Shown here: positions 1 through 9,787 of the stretch, one piece after another
Layout: each line of letters begins with the position of its first letter
Numbering within the stretch: the stretch's first letter is position 1
Origin: Pseudoalteromonas luteoviolacea
GTDB lineage: Bacteria; Pseudomonadota; Gammaproteobacteria; Enterobacterales; Alteromonadaceae
DNA length: 64,000 nt
Reading direction: 5' to 3'
Assembly: GCF_000814765.1 (NCBI RefSeq)
Contig: NZ_JWIC01000005.1
Coordinates: forward strand, 496,001 to 560,000
Program-made: the position numbers and the translations under genes
The notes under the pieces: model-generated
The model's database searches: none
Told to the model about the DNA's origin: nothing
Seen by the model: only the letters and a program-made list of their open reading frames with translations

Positions 1-119
1 CAACGCACACACCTTTTTACAAATCCAATGCATTGAGCATAGTACATGCAGGTTAAATAACCTATTTGTTAAAAAGACGACAATAGAGGTTGATGCGGGG
101 AAAACTCAGGGATTGAAAA

Positions 120-136
120 CCACTTGCACAAAGTGG
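120..136 (-). terminator. Hairpin terminator after the MerC-like gene
   Basis: Inverted repeat CCACTT/AAGTGG with a five-base loop. Read on the minus strand it is followed by GTTTTC, a short T-run, and lies 34 bases beyond the stop codon of the MerC-like gene. A second half-copy (CACAAAGTAGCTTTT) lies at 141-155. The short stem makes this moderate evidence. Confidence 0.4.
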
Positions 137-170
137 CTTTCACAAAGTAGCTTTTATCAATTAAACGGCG

Positions 171-566
171 TTAATTATGACAAGATGCGCTTCTGCACGT
201 CTTAATATTAATAAGATGACTATAAGCAACGATAAGGCTACCGATAACCGTTAAGATGGACTCTCCGAACTCTCCAAACCAATCATGACCAAATAACGCA
301 GCAATACTCAACACAACCAACCCAGCAATACCGCCGCCAAAAATTTGCCATTTGCGATGAGTCTTGCAGCCGCTATACAAAGCCAAAACACTGGTTAATA
401 AAACGCCTACCAACAACATTTGATGAAACGCTTCCTGTTTTAGAAAGCTAGTCGCTAAAAATGGCAATGCTAAAACCATTAATGGTAATAATAGACAATG
501 TGCTAAACACAACAAAGCGAGACCAATCGATACACGATCTCCTGTTTGCTGAAAACTTCCTAGCAT
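171..566 (-). CDS. MerC-domain inner-membrane protein
   Basis: 131-aa polytopic membrane protein of the MerC family. The first helix carries the family hallmark D-x9-CLAHC (Cys20 and Cys24 region) followed by LLLPLM. Three further hydrophobic stretches (about residues 47-65, 74-92 and 100-120) give the usual four-helix layout. MerC proteins move Hg(II) in mer operons, but stand-alone chromosomal copies without merR/merA, as here, are commonly annotated only as MerC domain proteins and may handle other metals. The C-terminus ends CRSASCHN, two more Cys and one His that could bind metal. It is divergent from the MATE gene. Transport substrate is not shown by the sequence. Confidence 0.8.
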   Translation of the reverse strand: MLGSFQQTGDRVSIGLALLCLAHCLLLPLMVLALPFLATSFLKQEAFHQMLLVGVLLTSVLALYSGCKTHRKWQIFGGGIAGLVVLSIAALFGHDWFGEFGESILTVIGSLIVAYSHLINIKTCRSASCHN

Positions 567-583
567 TTATCTCTCCACAAAAA

Positions 584-600
584 GATACAATATAACATAC
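584..600. promoter_or_regulatory. Possible Zur/Fur-like operator before the MerC-like gene
   Basis: AT-rich imperfect dyad (GATACAATATAACATAC on the plus strand) 18-34 bases upstream of the MerC-like start. It partly resembles gammaproteobacterial Zur boxes (TGTTATA-type half sites), matching about four of seven positions between arms. It is offered only as a weak candidate consistent with a metal-handling gene. Confidence 0.22.
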
Positions 601-853
601 CAATAAAATATAGAAATGCCATCAGATAAGCAACTTATATTCTGTATCAATACAAAGAGCGTGAGCACTTGAACAAAATAGTCACAAAAAGTACATGGCA
701 AAATCATCAAGTTTTATTCGGTGTGCGATTTGATAACCAAGATAAAAACCACAAGCAAATGAAAAATTTAAAATTTTACAAACAAACAGTTAACTTTATT
801 AATTTTTTTTCAGTACACTAGCGACAGCAATCAACAGTTCACAAGGATAATCT

Positions 854-2233
854 ATGAGTACGACCACAGCAGACATTGAGTTAGCACAACAAGAATCACC
901 GTTGCTAACTGCGCCAATATTTAAACAGTTTTGTTTTTTAGCGATCCCTACAATTTTAGGCATGCTAATTAGCGGTTTATACAGTTTTGTGGATGCACTC
1001 TTTATTTCGCAAGGTATTGGCGCTCAAGCAATGGGGGCCGTTTCAGCCGTATTTCCAATCCAAATGCTTTTAATCGCCATAAGCACAATGCTCGGCAGTG
1101 GCATGGCTTCACTCGTCTCTAGATACCTAGGTGCAAAACGGCAACATGATGCCAATCAAGTATTTTCGGCCTCGTTTTTACTCGCCATGAGTGCAGCATT
1201 GATATTGTGCTTAGTCACCTACTTTAATCTAGATAACATCTTTAACCTATTAGCGGTACCTGACTCATTAAAAGTACAGGCGAATAGCTACATAACCCCT
1301 ATTGTATTGTTTTGGGTCGTCGGTTTTGTATGCAACCAAATCACTGAAGGATTTCGGGCATCGGGCAACCCAAAGGCCATGATGCAAGTGCTCACAACAG
1401 CTTCTGTTTTAAATATCATTTTAGATGCCATTTTTATCTTTGTATTTGAATGGGGTGTCGCCGGTGCTGCATGGGCGACCATTTGCGCAATCAGCATTGC
1501 ACTTGTAATGGCGCTACAACTGCAAGCTAAAGGTGAGAGTAAAGTTCAATTCAACAAACAGCAACTCTTTAGCCCTTTAAGAGTCCACACTAAAATTATT
1601 AGTCTCGGGTTACCTGTGTTGTTATCTCATGGCGGTTTTTCGGTCATTCTCGCTGCAACTATATATTCTATATCAACCGTTTTTGCAGAAAATTCTGAGC
1701 CACTCATTACAGCCCATGGTATTTTAGTACGTAGCTATATGTTTTTATTCTTGCCTATAATCGGCATGATGGTTGCGCTTCAAACGCTAGCGGGATTCAA
1801 TTATGGCGCAGGACAGTACCAAAGAGTATATAAAGCATACATTGTCGCGTGCGCAATGAGTGTCGGCTGGGGGCTTATCGTCACTTTTATACTTTGCCTT
1901 AACGCGCAGTGGCTTATCGCACTCTTTACTCAAGATCAGCACGTCACGGAACTCGGTAAACACATCGCGCTCATCTCATTTTGCGCATTTGCACTATCTG
2001 GGTTTTGTATGATGTCCAGTGGCCTCTTTCAAGGCATGGGTAGAGCGCTTCCTGCAACCATGCTAGATGCTGCGCGCACCTATATTGTACTTTTACCATT
2101 GATGGCAGTACTGCCAGATGCGTTTACTCCTGACGCATTATGGTGGTCTTTCCCGATTGCAGATACAGTTGGCGGACTATTTGCTCTAGCCTTCTCGCTA
2201 TTTACACTCAAAAAACTAATGAAAAATAACTAG
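854..2233 (+). CDS. MATE family multidrug/Na+ efflux transporter
   Basis: 459-aa integral membrane protein with the 12-helix pattern of the MATE (MatE) family. The N-terminal bundle carries AIPTILGMLISGLYSFVDA and the second MatE repeat begins near residue 245 (ISLGLPVLLSHGGFS). These pumps export cationic drugs or metabolites in exchange for Na+ or H+. An AAGGA Shine-Dalgarno lies about eight bases before ATG. It stands alone upstream of the violacein operon, separated by 736 bases and a hairpin, so it is not evidently part of that operon. A role in exporting violacein or an indole compound is possible but only positional. Confidence 0.88.
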   Translation: MSTTTADIELAQQESPLLTAPIFKQFCFLAIPTILGMLISGLYSFVDALFISQGIGAQAMGAVSAVFPIQMLLIAISTMLGSGMASLVSRYLGAKRQHDANQVFSASFLLAMSAALILCLVTYFNLDNIFNLLAVPDSLKVQANSYITPIVLFWVVGFVCNQITEGFRASGNPKAMMQVLTTASVLNIILDAIFIFVFEWGVAGAAWATICAISIALVMALQLQAKGESKVQFNKQQLFSPLRVHTKIISLGLPVLLSHGGFSVILAATIYSISTVFAENSEPLITAHGILVRSYMFLFLPIIGMMVALQTLAGFNYGAGQYQRVYKAYIVACAMSVGWGLIVTFILCLNAQWLIALFTQDQHVTELGKHIALISFCAFALSGFCMMSSGLFQGMGRALPATMLDAARTYIVLLPLMAVLPDAFTPDALWWSFPIADTVGGLFALAFSLFTLKKLMKNN

Positions 2234-2289
2234 ATCTACATCAAGTTATAAAAAATTCATCTTAGTTTTTACATTGCAAATAAACAAAT

Positions 2290-2328
2290 ACCGATTTACC
2301 TATTGTTTTACCACTTTAGGTAATCGGT
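2290..2328. terminator. Hairpin downstream of the MATE gene
   Basis: Near-perfect inverted repeat ACCGATTTACCT / AGGTAATCGGT (one bulged base) around a 16-base loop, 57 bases after the MATE stop. No good T-run follows, so it may be a weak or factor-assisted terminator or a protein-binding dyad. Confidence 0.35.
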
Positions 2329-2969
2329 ACAAATCCAAAGCAAAATCGCAGTCAAAATTCAAGCTTTCATCAACAAGTATTAATCTCTGAGCCACCTGCA
2401 AAAAGATCCCATTACAAGACGACACCTTCCCCAATTTATTACTAAAACCCTTTTAAATTCATAACATTAATCAATAGTCCATTTTAGCTATTTACACTTC
2501 GTGCTCCCAAGTAAAAGCCATCGTGTAATGCGCTGAAATCTCATCTCCACAATTCCTACATATTTATCCCTAAATTGAAAACAAAAATTCATGTACCAAT
2601 CATGAAACTGGCACACTGCTTTATTTCAAAAAAATAAATTAAATTTAAAATCGCAATAAAGTAAATGCACAAATTGCAATAAACAAAACAGTTTAAAAAT
2701 TATTACAGACCGAAAATATCATTATTTTAATAACATTCTCGTGATCAATGTTAATTATTGCAAACGATAGTGGTATCATGCTCCTCAGCAATTACAGCGA
2801 GTTTAATTAATCATAATCTATTGATTTTATGGAATACGAATTTAACAGTTTCGTGTTTCAGTGAATAAACCGGCTTAACAATGATTTTTAATATTTAAAT
2901 AATGTTAATTATTAATGAAGTTTCATTTAGAGCTACAAGTTTTTAGGAAAACTCAAGGAAACATGGAAC
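2329..2969 (+). promoter_or_regulatory. AT-rich leader of the violacein operon
   Basis: About 640 bases with no plausible gene, very AT-rich from 2600 on. It contains an exact 13-base direct repeat AATGTTAATTATT at 2747-2759 and 2901-2913, 154 bases apart, the second copy 57 bases before the vioA start. Such A/T-rich upstream DNA is typical of H-NS-silenced secondary-metabolite operons. I see no convincing 20-bp lux-type box. The vioA Shine-Dalgarno is AAGGA at 2955-2959. Confidence 0.5.
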
Positions 2970-4268
2970 ATGACGGTTAGAGAAAATACAATCTCAATCA
3001 TCGGGGCGGGCATTTCAGGTATCATTTGCGCGCTAACGTTAGCAAAATCAAATGAGTGCAAAAAGAAAACCATTCGAGTTTATGAACATAAAAATCGCGT
3101 CGGTGGGCGAGCACATGCGATAAAAGTCAATGATCATTATGTTGACCTTGGTGCAGGACGCTTTTCTTCAGGGCTTCATCATAATGTCAAAGAGCAGGTT
3201 AAATTGCTGAATTTGGCGTATGAAAAATTCCCTTTTACACAACTAAAGCGCCCACAAGCATTGCATAAAAGTTTAAAGAGTATTCTGAAAAATTTGAAAC
3301 CTTTGTGTGACGAGCATGCGCATGATTCATTTGAAGAGTTTTTAACGATTTATGTAGGCAGGAATCAGGCCAGAGAAATGATCAACGCCCTAGGTTATGA
3401 CTCATTATCATTACCAAACATCACGCCACATATTGCATTCGATATCATTGAAAAGCACCCTGAGATTCAAGGGTTTTCTGACAATGCTGGTTATGAGTGG
3501 TTCAATCTTAAAGAAGGGTTTTCTGCACTTCCTGAGCGCCTATACGAGCAAGCATTAGCGCATGGTGTTGAGTTTTATTTTGGCCACGAGTTAATCGAAA
3601 TAGAAGCTGACAGTAGCACGCCATCACTGAAACTTTTAAATGACAATCAACAAGAAGTCGTCATCGATGAAGGTGAGATGATTTTAACTTTTCCACCTAC
3701 CGCAATGAAAAAGCTTAACTGCGGCTTCCCACAAGATTGGAGTAACTATACCTATGGCTCTATTCCGCTGTTCAAAGGCTTTTTATTTTATGATACGCCT
3801 TGGTGGCAAGAAATGGATTTAGCCGATCACGTTGTCATTGCCAATAACCCTATCAGAAAGCTGTATTTTAAGGACAACCGGTATGTATTTTTTTATACCG
3901 ATAGTGACTACGCAAATTTTTGGCGTGACGCCACATTAAAAGGTGAAGCACATTACTTAAAAACAGTAAAAGAACTCATGGCAGATGCTTTAAAGTGCCA
4001 TGTTAGCCAACTCCCAGACCCCATTACACACACATACAAACATTGGGTCCATGGTGTTGAATTCTCGCAAGAGTCTAGCCCTAATCATCCAAAAACATTA
4101 GAGCATAAAAAGTCACACATTATCTCAACGTCAGATGCATATACACCTCATTGTGGCTGGATGGAGGGCGGTATTATCGCTGGCACCAATGCTGCTAAAA
4201 CAGTGCTAGAAAGAGTGAGACAAAGGCAAGTACTGAATCAAAAAGATTACGAACTTGCGCACGTTTAA
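2970..4268 (+). CDS. vioA: L-tryptophan oxidase VioA
   Basis: 432-aa flavin amine oxidase. The dinucleotide fold IIGAGISGI is at residues 9-17 and the FAD-family motif EHKNRVGGRAHA follows near residue 40. VioA oxidises L-tryptophan to the indole-3-pyruvate imine, the first step of violacein synthesis. Assignment rests on the fold plus the order of the following four genes, which matches the canonical vioABCDE operon. An AAGGA ribosome site lies ten bases before ATG. An earlier ATG at 2963 is out of frame and closes after five codons. The protein is soluble, with no signal peptide. A 54-base gap separates it from vioB. Confidence 0.95.
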   Translation: MTVRENTISIIGAGISGIICALTLAKSNECKKKTIRVYEHKNRVGGRAHAIKVNDHYVDLGAGRFSSGLHHNVKEQVKLLNLAYEKFPFTQLKRPQALHKSLKSILKNLKPLCDEHAHDSFEEFLTIYVGRNQAREMINALGYDSLSLPNITPHIAFDIIEKHPEIQGFSDNAGYEWFNLKEGFSALPERLYEQALAHGVEFYFGHELIEIEADSSTPSLKLLNDNQQEVVIDEGEMILTFPPTAMKKLNCGFPQDWSNYTYGSIPLFKGFLFYDTPWWQEMDLADHVVIANNPIRKLYFKDNRYVFFYTDSDYANFWRDATLKGEAHYLKTVKELMADALKCHVSQLPDPITHTYKHWVHGVEFSQESSPNHPKTLEHKKSHIISTSDAYTPHCGWMEGGIIAGTNAAKTVLERVRQRQVLNQKDYELAHV

Positions 4269-4322
4269 TTGTCATTAGACACAGACATAATTAAGAAATC
4301 AGTAACTAGGAAGTTTTTATAA

Positions 4323-7300
4323 ATGAGTATTCTCGATTTTCCCCGAGTTCATTTTAAAGGGGTTGCGCGTGTTAATGTGCCAACAGGTAATCGTAATATC
4401 AGTAACACGTTAGATATATCGACTAACACGGCCCTCAAGGATGGTAAACCCTATGATGTGTCTAAACCACCACACGCCTTTCATGACTACATGAAGTCGA
4501 TGGGGCCAAAATTTAACGCTCAAGGACACATTGACGAAGACGGCGCGTTTAACCTCGCAACAGGGTATAACATGCGTGGTAATAACCATTTCAGTTGGGA
4601 AAATACACTCGTCACTTCAGTTCAGTTACGCCCTGGGGAGTACATTACCGATGATAAGCTCGTCGGGAAAAAACTGTCACTGTGGGGACATTATAACGAA
4701 TATTTAAGAACTTCATTTAATCGCGCTCGCTGGGTTGATAATGACCCAACAAGACGAGATTCAGCCTTAATTTACGCAGGTCAGCTCACCATCACCGATC
4801 CTAATTCGTCAGCTAACACTGCGCATATTCTTTCAGCAGATATCGACTGTACCCATGGTGTTCGCTGGCTTAACCGTGGTTATATCGAAGAGCCTATTAA
4901 CCATTTTCTCTATGAGGAAATGAGCGAAGCTCGCTTATTTCAATTTACAGTAAGTAAGGACAGTCAAGACTTTATTCTCAATCAACTTGGTTTGGACTCT
5001 GAGTTTCTGACTGCACTCAGAGAAAAGCTTCAAGACCCTACAGTAAAAGGCTTGCTAATTCAGTACTGCGTAAGCAACTTGTCTCCACCCAAAGCGCCTA
5101 ATATGCCTGTATTTTGTGACTTACACGGCACCATTAGTTTATGGCACAACGACGATATGGCCACTTGCCCTACTGGCAGAATCTTAAGACCAGATAACAG
5201 CGAACAATATGCACCAATTGCCTTATCAATAAGAGATAACTGGTTGAGTCTAAATACCGCCATAAGTTTGCCCCACCAGCGATATGAAGAAACCATGCCA
5301 GTTGAAAATGGCATGCCACCAAAACTCAGTGAGAAAGTAGATCTTGGCGACCTCTATTTAAAGTCAAATAGTGGCCAAGTGATCGCCGTCATACCAAAAG
5401 ACAGTTATCTCAATAATGCAACTAACTCTGGGATAATTGACATTCGGCTCCCTGATATTGATAGCCAATTTGAGCAACACTCATTGAAGTTATGTTCCGA
5501 ACGTCACACTTGGTATGAAAGCGATTGGTATATTCAAGCTGAGCACCATATTGTCGCCATGGAAAGCCCAAACTCAGTTACAAAAGAGCCCAGTACAGTC
5601 GAATTAGGTGTGCGCAGTTATTATCGTGGAAAACCAGCGTCAATATCACAATTAGCAACACACACGCTGACACCTGACACCGTCACTTGCTGTGCGTATC
5701 TTGATACTGACAATAGTGGTCATGGCAGCATTATGGTTGAGAGTTTATCCGCAGGTAGCGCAGAAATATTTTTAGGTGAGTTTTATAGCTCAGTGCAAAT
5801 CAGAGTGCTCCCAGATGCTTGGGCACTCGCAGATACGCCGACAGAGCAAGTTGACTACGACTTTCTTTATCAACATGTCATGGCGTACTACGAGCTGTTT
5901 TATCCGTTTATGACCGAAGCCGTTTTTAGCATGGCGGATAAATGTAAGTGTGAAACCTATGCCCGTTTAATGTGGCAAATGTGCGACCCCAAAAATAGGG
6001 ATAAAAGCTATTACATGCCAAGTACCCGTGAAATGCCTGCCGCACACGCACAATTATTCCTAAAGTATTTATGTAATGTCGAACAATCGGCCATGCCTAA
6101 AATCTTACCCAATGCGCAGCCAAAGGCACAAATCAGTGGCAATATAAAAACAAAAGCACAGCTGATTAGTGCACTAAAAGATGCCGTCGATCTTGAGCTG
6201 TCGATTATGTTGCAATATATCTACAGTGCCTATTCGTTACCTAACTATGCCATTGGTGAGCACTTTGTCTCTATGGGCCGTTGGAGTGAACAACAACTTG
6301 AATTAGTAAATGGTGGCGAAGATAGACGATTAAACAGCGGATGGCGTGGCGCTTTACTCGAAATAGCGCATGAAGAGATGATCCATTATTTGGTCGTCAA
6401 TAACTTATTGATGGCACTTGGTGAGCCGTTTTATCCGGGTAAACCCGTACTTGGTGAAGAAGCCAAAGACAAGTTTGGCCTCGATACTGAGTTTTCTTTT
6501 GAACCCTTCTCTGAGCACATCATCGCAAAGTTTGTGCGCTTTGAGTGGCCCGCGTTTTTTCCAACTGTTGGGAAATCTATCGCAGATTTTTACGCGGATA
6601 TCACCAAAGGTATTGAAGAGATCCCCGATTTATTTGGCAAAGAGCGGGTCAACCTCGGTGGTGAACACCACTTATTCTTAAATGAAATTATCAATCGTGA
6701 ATATCCCGGTTATCAATTTGAGGTGTACGACAAAGAAACTGCACTATTTGCCATTAACTTCGTCACAGAGCAAGGCGAAGGTGTTGCTGCTGACTCACCA
6801 CAATTCGAAGTCAGTCACTTTAATCGTCTTCGGGCCATCTCTAAAACTTTAACCAACAGCGACATTCCGTTCGAGCCAGCTTATCCGGTGTTAAAAAACC
6901 CTGTTTTTGAACCGAGAACAGGCTGTAATCTCGTTACCGATCCTGCTGCTGTAGAACTCATGCAATTTTATAAAGGCTGTCATGAATTGATGTTTCAACT
7001 CATGATGCAGCACTTTGCCATTCAGCCACTGGGCAGCATGCGCCGCTCTCGTTTAATGAATGGTGCCATAGATTTAATGACTGGCATTTTAAGACCACTA
7101 TCGGTTTTATTAATGACCTTACCATCGGGTACGCTGGGCAGAAACGCAGGTCCACCTGTGCCAGAACCAATTGAAACACAAGTATTTTCAGACCTAGAGC
7201 AAGGGTGTATGGCCATCTCAAAGCAGTGTAAACAGCTTGCTGATATGGGCAGAGCTATGGTCTGTGCAAAACCTCCAACAACACAAATTGAGTTATTAGA

Positions 7301-7358
7301 GTTTTTTCAAAATCAGATGCATGAAATCGCAACTGGCAAACTTTCAAGGGAAGCTTAA
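4323..7358 (+). CDS. vioB: Iminophenylpyruvate/indolylpyruvate-imine dimer synthase VioB
   Basis: 1011-aa protein of the VioB/RebD/StaD family, haem enzymes that oxidatively couple two indole-pyruvate imines from VioA. The N-terminus MSILDFPRVHFKG is typical. A ferritin-like domain runs from about residue 615 to 850 and shows LKDAVDLELSIMLQYIYSAY and LLEIAHEEMIHYLVVNNLL, with the E/H-rich helices of that fold. Length agrees with known VioB proteins (about 1000 aa). Shine-Dalgarno AGGAAG precedes ATG. The vioC start lies two bases after the stop, so translation is probably coupled. Confidence 0.95.
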   Translation: MSILDFPRVHFKGVARVNVPTGNRNISNTLDISTNTALKDGKPYDVSKPPHAFHDYMKSMGPKFNAQGHIDEDGAFNLATGYNMRGNNHFSWENTLVTSVQLRPGEYITDDKLVGKKLSLWGHYNEYLRTSFNRARWVDNDPTRRDSALIYAGQLTITDPNSSANTAHILSADIDCTHGVRWLNRGYIEEPINHFLYEEMSEARLFQFTVSKDSQDFILNQLGLDSEFLTALREKLQDPTVKGLLIQYCVSNLSPPKAPNMPVFCDLHGTISLWHNDDMATCPTGRILRPDNSEQYAPIALSIRDNWLSLNTAISLPHQRYEETMPVENGMPPKLSEKVDLGDLYLKSNSGQVIAVIPKDSYLNNATNSGIIDIRLPDIDSQFEQHSLKLCSERHTWYESDWYIQAEHHIVAMESPNSVTKEPSTVELGVRSYYRGKPASISQLATHTLTPDTVTCCAYLDTDNSGHGSIMVESLSAGSAEIFLGEFYSSVQIRVLPDAWALADTPTEQVDYDFLYQHVMAYYELFYPFMTEAVFSMADKCKCETYARLMWQMCDPKNRDKSYYMPSTREMPAAHAQLFLKYLCNVEQSAMPKILPNAQPKAQISGNIKTKAQLISALKDAVDLELSIMLQYIYSAYSLPNYAIGEHFVSMGRWSEQQLELVNGGEDRRLNSGWRGALLEIAHEEMIHYLVVNNLLMALGEPFYPGKPVLGEEAKDKFGLDTEFSFEPFSEHIIAKFVRFEWPAFFPTVGKSIADFYADITKGIEEIPDLFGKERVNLGGEHHLFLNEIINREYPGYQFEVYDKETALFAINFVTEQGEGVAADSPQFEVSHFNRLRAISKTLTNSDIPFEPAYPVLKNPVFEPRTGCNLVTDPAAVELMQFYKGCHELMFQLMMQHFAIQPLGSMRRSRLMNGAIDLMTGILRPLSVLLMTLPSGTLGRNAGPPVPEPIETQVFSDLEQGCMAISKQCKQLADMGRAMVCAKPPTTQIELLEFFQNQMHEIATGKLSREA

Positions 7359-7360
7359 TC

Positions 7361-8650
7361 ATGAAGAAAATAATCGTCATTGGCGGCGGTCTAGCCGGTG
7401 GCCTGACAGCCATATACTTAGCAAAACGTGGATACGATGTACACATCATAGAAAAACGTGGAAATCCCCTACAAAGCCAGGCCGACTATATTGACCAAGT
7501 TAGTTCACGCGCCATTGGTGTGAGTATGACAGTAAGAGGCATTGAAGCTGTCGTCGCTGCGGGGATCCCTGTTGAGGAATTGCAAGCATGTGGCGTTGAA
7601 GTATCTGGTATGTCATTTTTTATCAAAGGTGAACCTAAAACACGTGAACTGCCGCCGCTTGATAAGCTCAAACCACTGTCATTAAGTCGCAGTGCGTTTC
7701 AAGTTTTACTCAATAAATACGCTGAACTAGCAGGCGTTCATTACCACTATGACCAACGTTGTATTGAAGTCAACTTAGACGATAGCTCAGTCATGACCAA
7801 AGACAGTGAAGACAACTTTGTCACTCACAAAGGTGACTTATTGATAGGCGCAGACGGCGCACGCTCATGTGTGCGCGAGGCCATGCAGTCAAACTGCCGA
7901 CGCTTTGAGTTCCACCAGTCTTTCTTCAAACATGGTTACAAAACGCTTGTGGTGCCAGACGCCTCAAAAGTGGGCTTACGCAAAGATCTACTCTACTTCT
8001 TTGGTATGGATTCAGGTGGCCAATTTGCAGGCCGAGCGGCGACCATACCTGATGGCAGTATCAGCTTCGCGGTTTGTTTACCTTACACAGGGCAAGTGAG
8101 TTTACACAGTGATGACCGCACCGCCATGCGTGCATTCTTCGACCAGTACTACCCGATGGTCCCAGAAGATATTCGCCAGGATATGTTTGAACAATTTATG
8201 GTGAAGCCCAGCAATGACTTAATTAATGTTCGCTCTTCTACATTCCACTATAAAAACACTGCACTACTGATTGGCGACTCAGCGCATGCCACAGCGCCAT
8301 TTTTAGGGCAAGGCATGAATATGGCGCTTGAAGATGCCTACGTGCTAGATACTTTATTTGAGCAATATGGCGATGACTTTGACAAAGTACTGAGTGAATT
8401 CACAGAACTTCGAAAAATCGAAGCGGATGCAATGCAAGATATGGCACGAGCAAACTACGAGGTCCTTAGCTGCTCTGACCCAATATTCTTTATGCGAGCA
8501 CGGTTTGCACGTTACATGAACCAGAAGTTTCCAGATCATTATCCGCCAGATATGGCAGAAAAATTATATTTCACTTCAATGCGTTACAGTGAACTTAGAG
8601 ACAAGCAAGAAAAGCAAAACGTTTGGTATAAAATAGGGAGAATGAATTAA
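7361..8650 (+). CDS. vioC: FAD-dependent violacein monooxygenase VioC
   Basis: 429-aa class A flavin monooxygenase. It shows the GxGxxG FAD motif IGGGLAGGLTAIYLAKRG at the N-terminus, the mid-region DG motif GDLLIGADGARSCVRE (about residues 162-175) and the second FAD motif ALLIGDSAHATAPFLGQGMN (about residues 303-322). VioC hydroxylates C2 of one indole ring to create the oxindole half of violacein, or converts prodeoxyviolacein to deoxyviolacein. The stop TAA overlaps the vioD ATG by one base (TAATG), which indicates coupled translation. Confidence 0.95.
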   Translation: MKKIIVIGGGLAGGLTAIYLAKRGYDVHIIEKRGNPLQSQADYIDQVSSRAIGVSMTVRGIEAVVAAGIPVEELQACGVEVSGMSFFIKGEPKTRELPPLDKLKPLSLSRSAFQVLLNKYAELAGVHYHYDQRCIEVNLDDSSVMTKDSEDNFVTHKGDLLIGADGARSCVREAMQSNCRRFEFHQSFFKHGYKTLVVPDASKVGLRKDLLYFFGMDSGGQFAGRAATIPDGSISFAVCLPYTGQVSLHSDDRTAMRAFFDQYYPMVPEDIRQDMFEQFMVKPSNDLINVRSSTFHYKNTALLIGDSAHATAPFLGQGMNMALEDAYVLDTLFEQYGDDFDKVLSEFTELRKIEADAMQDMARANYEVLSCSDPIFFMRARFARYMNQKFPDHYPPDMAEKLYFTSMRYSELRDKQEKQNVWYKIGRMN

Positions 8651-9786
8651 TGAAGATTTTAGTCGTTGGTGCAGGCCCATCTGGCCTGATGTTCGCAAGT
8701 GAAACTAAAAAATTACAGCCAGAGTGGGATATTCGCATCATTGAAAAGAATCACCCAGATGCAAACGTTGTTGGCTGGGGCGTGGTATTGCCAGGTCGTG
8801 CGCCGCACCACCCTGCTAATCCACTGTCTTACCTAGCAAACCATGAAACGCTAGACGCTCAGTATTTGGAGGACTTCAAACTCACTCACCACAACCAAAG
8901 CGCGCTAAAAAGTACCGGCGTGACACTGTGCGGTGCAGAGCGAAAATCCATGGTAAGAGAGCTTAGACAGCTATGCGTCAGCTTAGGCATAACCATTGAC
9001 TATGAACAGCCAGCCCTTGAAGATGCCGAACTATTATGTAACGACTATGATTTAGTGGTGGTCTCAAATGGCATCAACCATACCACCACTTACTACCGTG
9101 ACGCATTGAAACCTAAAATCGAATTCGGCAAAAACCGTTATATGTGGTACGGCACGCCCAAAACATTTGATGCCATGAACCTGATTTTTAAATCTCATTC
9201 AAAGGGTATTTTTGTCGCGCACTCATACAAATATTCCAGCACGATGAGTACATTCGTGGTGGAATGTAGCGAAGAGACTTATCAAAAGTCTGGCCTAGAT
9301 GAAATGTCAGCGCAAGATGCTGAAAAGTTCATCGCATCGGTTTTTGAAGATGACTTAGACGGCAATCCAGTGATGGCACAAGAAGGCCTAAAATGGCGTA
9401 ACTTTATGACTTTAAGCCATGAACAAGCGTTTGATGGCAATGTTGCACTACTTGGTGATGCGCTACAGTCTGGCCACTTCTCAATCGGTCACGGTACAAC
9501 CATGGCAGTGGTTGGGGCACAGATATTAGTTAAAGCCGTGTATGACAACCCAGACAATGTGCAAGCAGCATTGACTGACTTTAACCAGCATGTAATGCCT
9601 ATCATGCGTTTATTTGACCAACATGCCACTATCAGCCGTTTATGGTTTGAAACAGTGGAAGACAGAATGCATTTATCACCACCAGAAATTGCACAAAGTT
9701 TTGCAGAGCGCCGTAGCGAATTACCGCCACTGCCCGCAGCACTTGGCCAAGCACTTGAGAGAGCACTGGCTCGTGGAGATAAATAA
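8650..9786 (+). CDS. vioD: FAD-dependent protodeoxyviolaceinate 5-monooxygenase VioD
   Basis: 378-aa flavin hydroxylase with the N-terminal FAD motif KILVVGAGPSGLMFA and the distal FAD motif VALLGDALQSGHFSIGHGT (about residues 264-282). VioD hydroxylates C5 of one indole ring, distinguishing violacein from deoxyviolacein. Presence of an intact vioD predicts that violacein rather than only deoxyviolacein is made. It is one of two tandem flavin hydroxylases but is clearly diverged from VioC. The vioE start codon follows one base after the stop. Confidence 0.95.
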   Translation: MKILVVGAGPSGLMFASETKKLQPEWDIRIIEKNHPDANVVGWGVVLPGRAPHHPANPLSYLANHETLDAQYLEDFKLTHHNQSALKSTGVTLCGAERKSMVRELRQLCVSLGITIDYEQPALEDAELLCNDYDLVVVSNGINHTTTYYRDALKPKIEFGKNRYMWYGTPKTFDAMNLIFKSHSKGIFVAHSYKYSSTMSTFVVECSEETYQKSGLDEMSAQDAEKFIASVFEDDLDGNPVMAQEGLKWRNFMTLSHEQAFDGNVALLGDALQSGHFSIGHGTTMAVVGAQILVKAVYDNPDNVQAALTDFNQHVMPIMRLFDQHATISRLWFETVEDRMHLSPPEIAQSFAERRSELPPLPAALGQALERALARGDK

Positions 9787-9787
9787 T

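Noticed and set aside
2298..2321. ACCT...AGGT as a lux box upstream of vioA
   Set aside because: The arms are separated by 16 bases, not the 12 of a 20-bp lux box, and it lies about 650 bases from vioA. It is better read as a hairpin after the MATE gene.
9614..9787. Longer VioE start inside vioD
   Set aside because: The in-frame extension is a shadow of vioD; ATG 9788 has GTGGAGA upstream and gives the normal VioE length.
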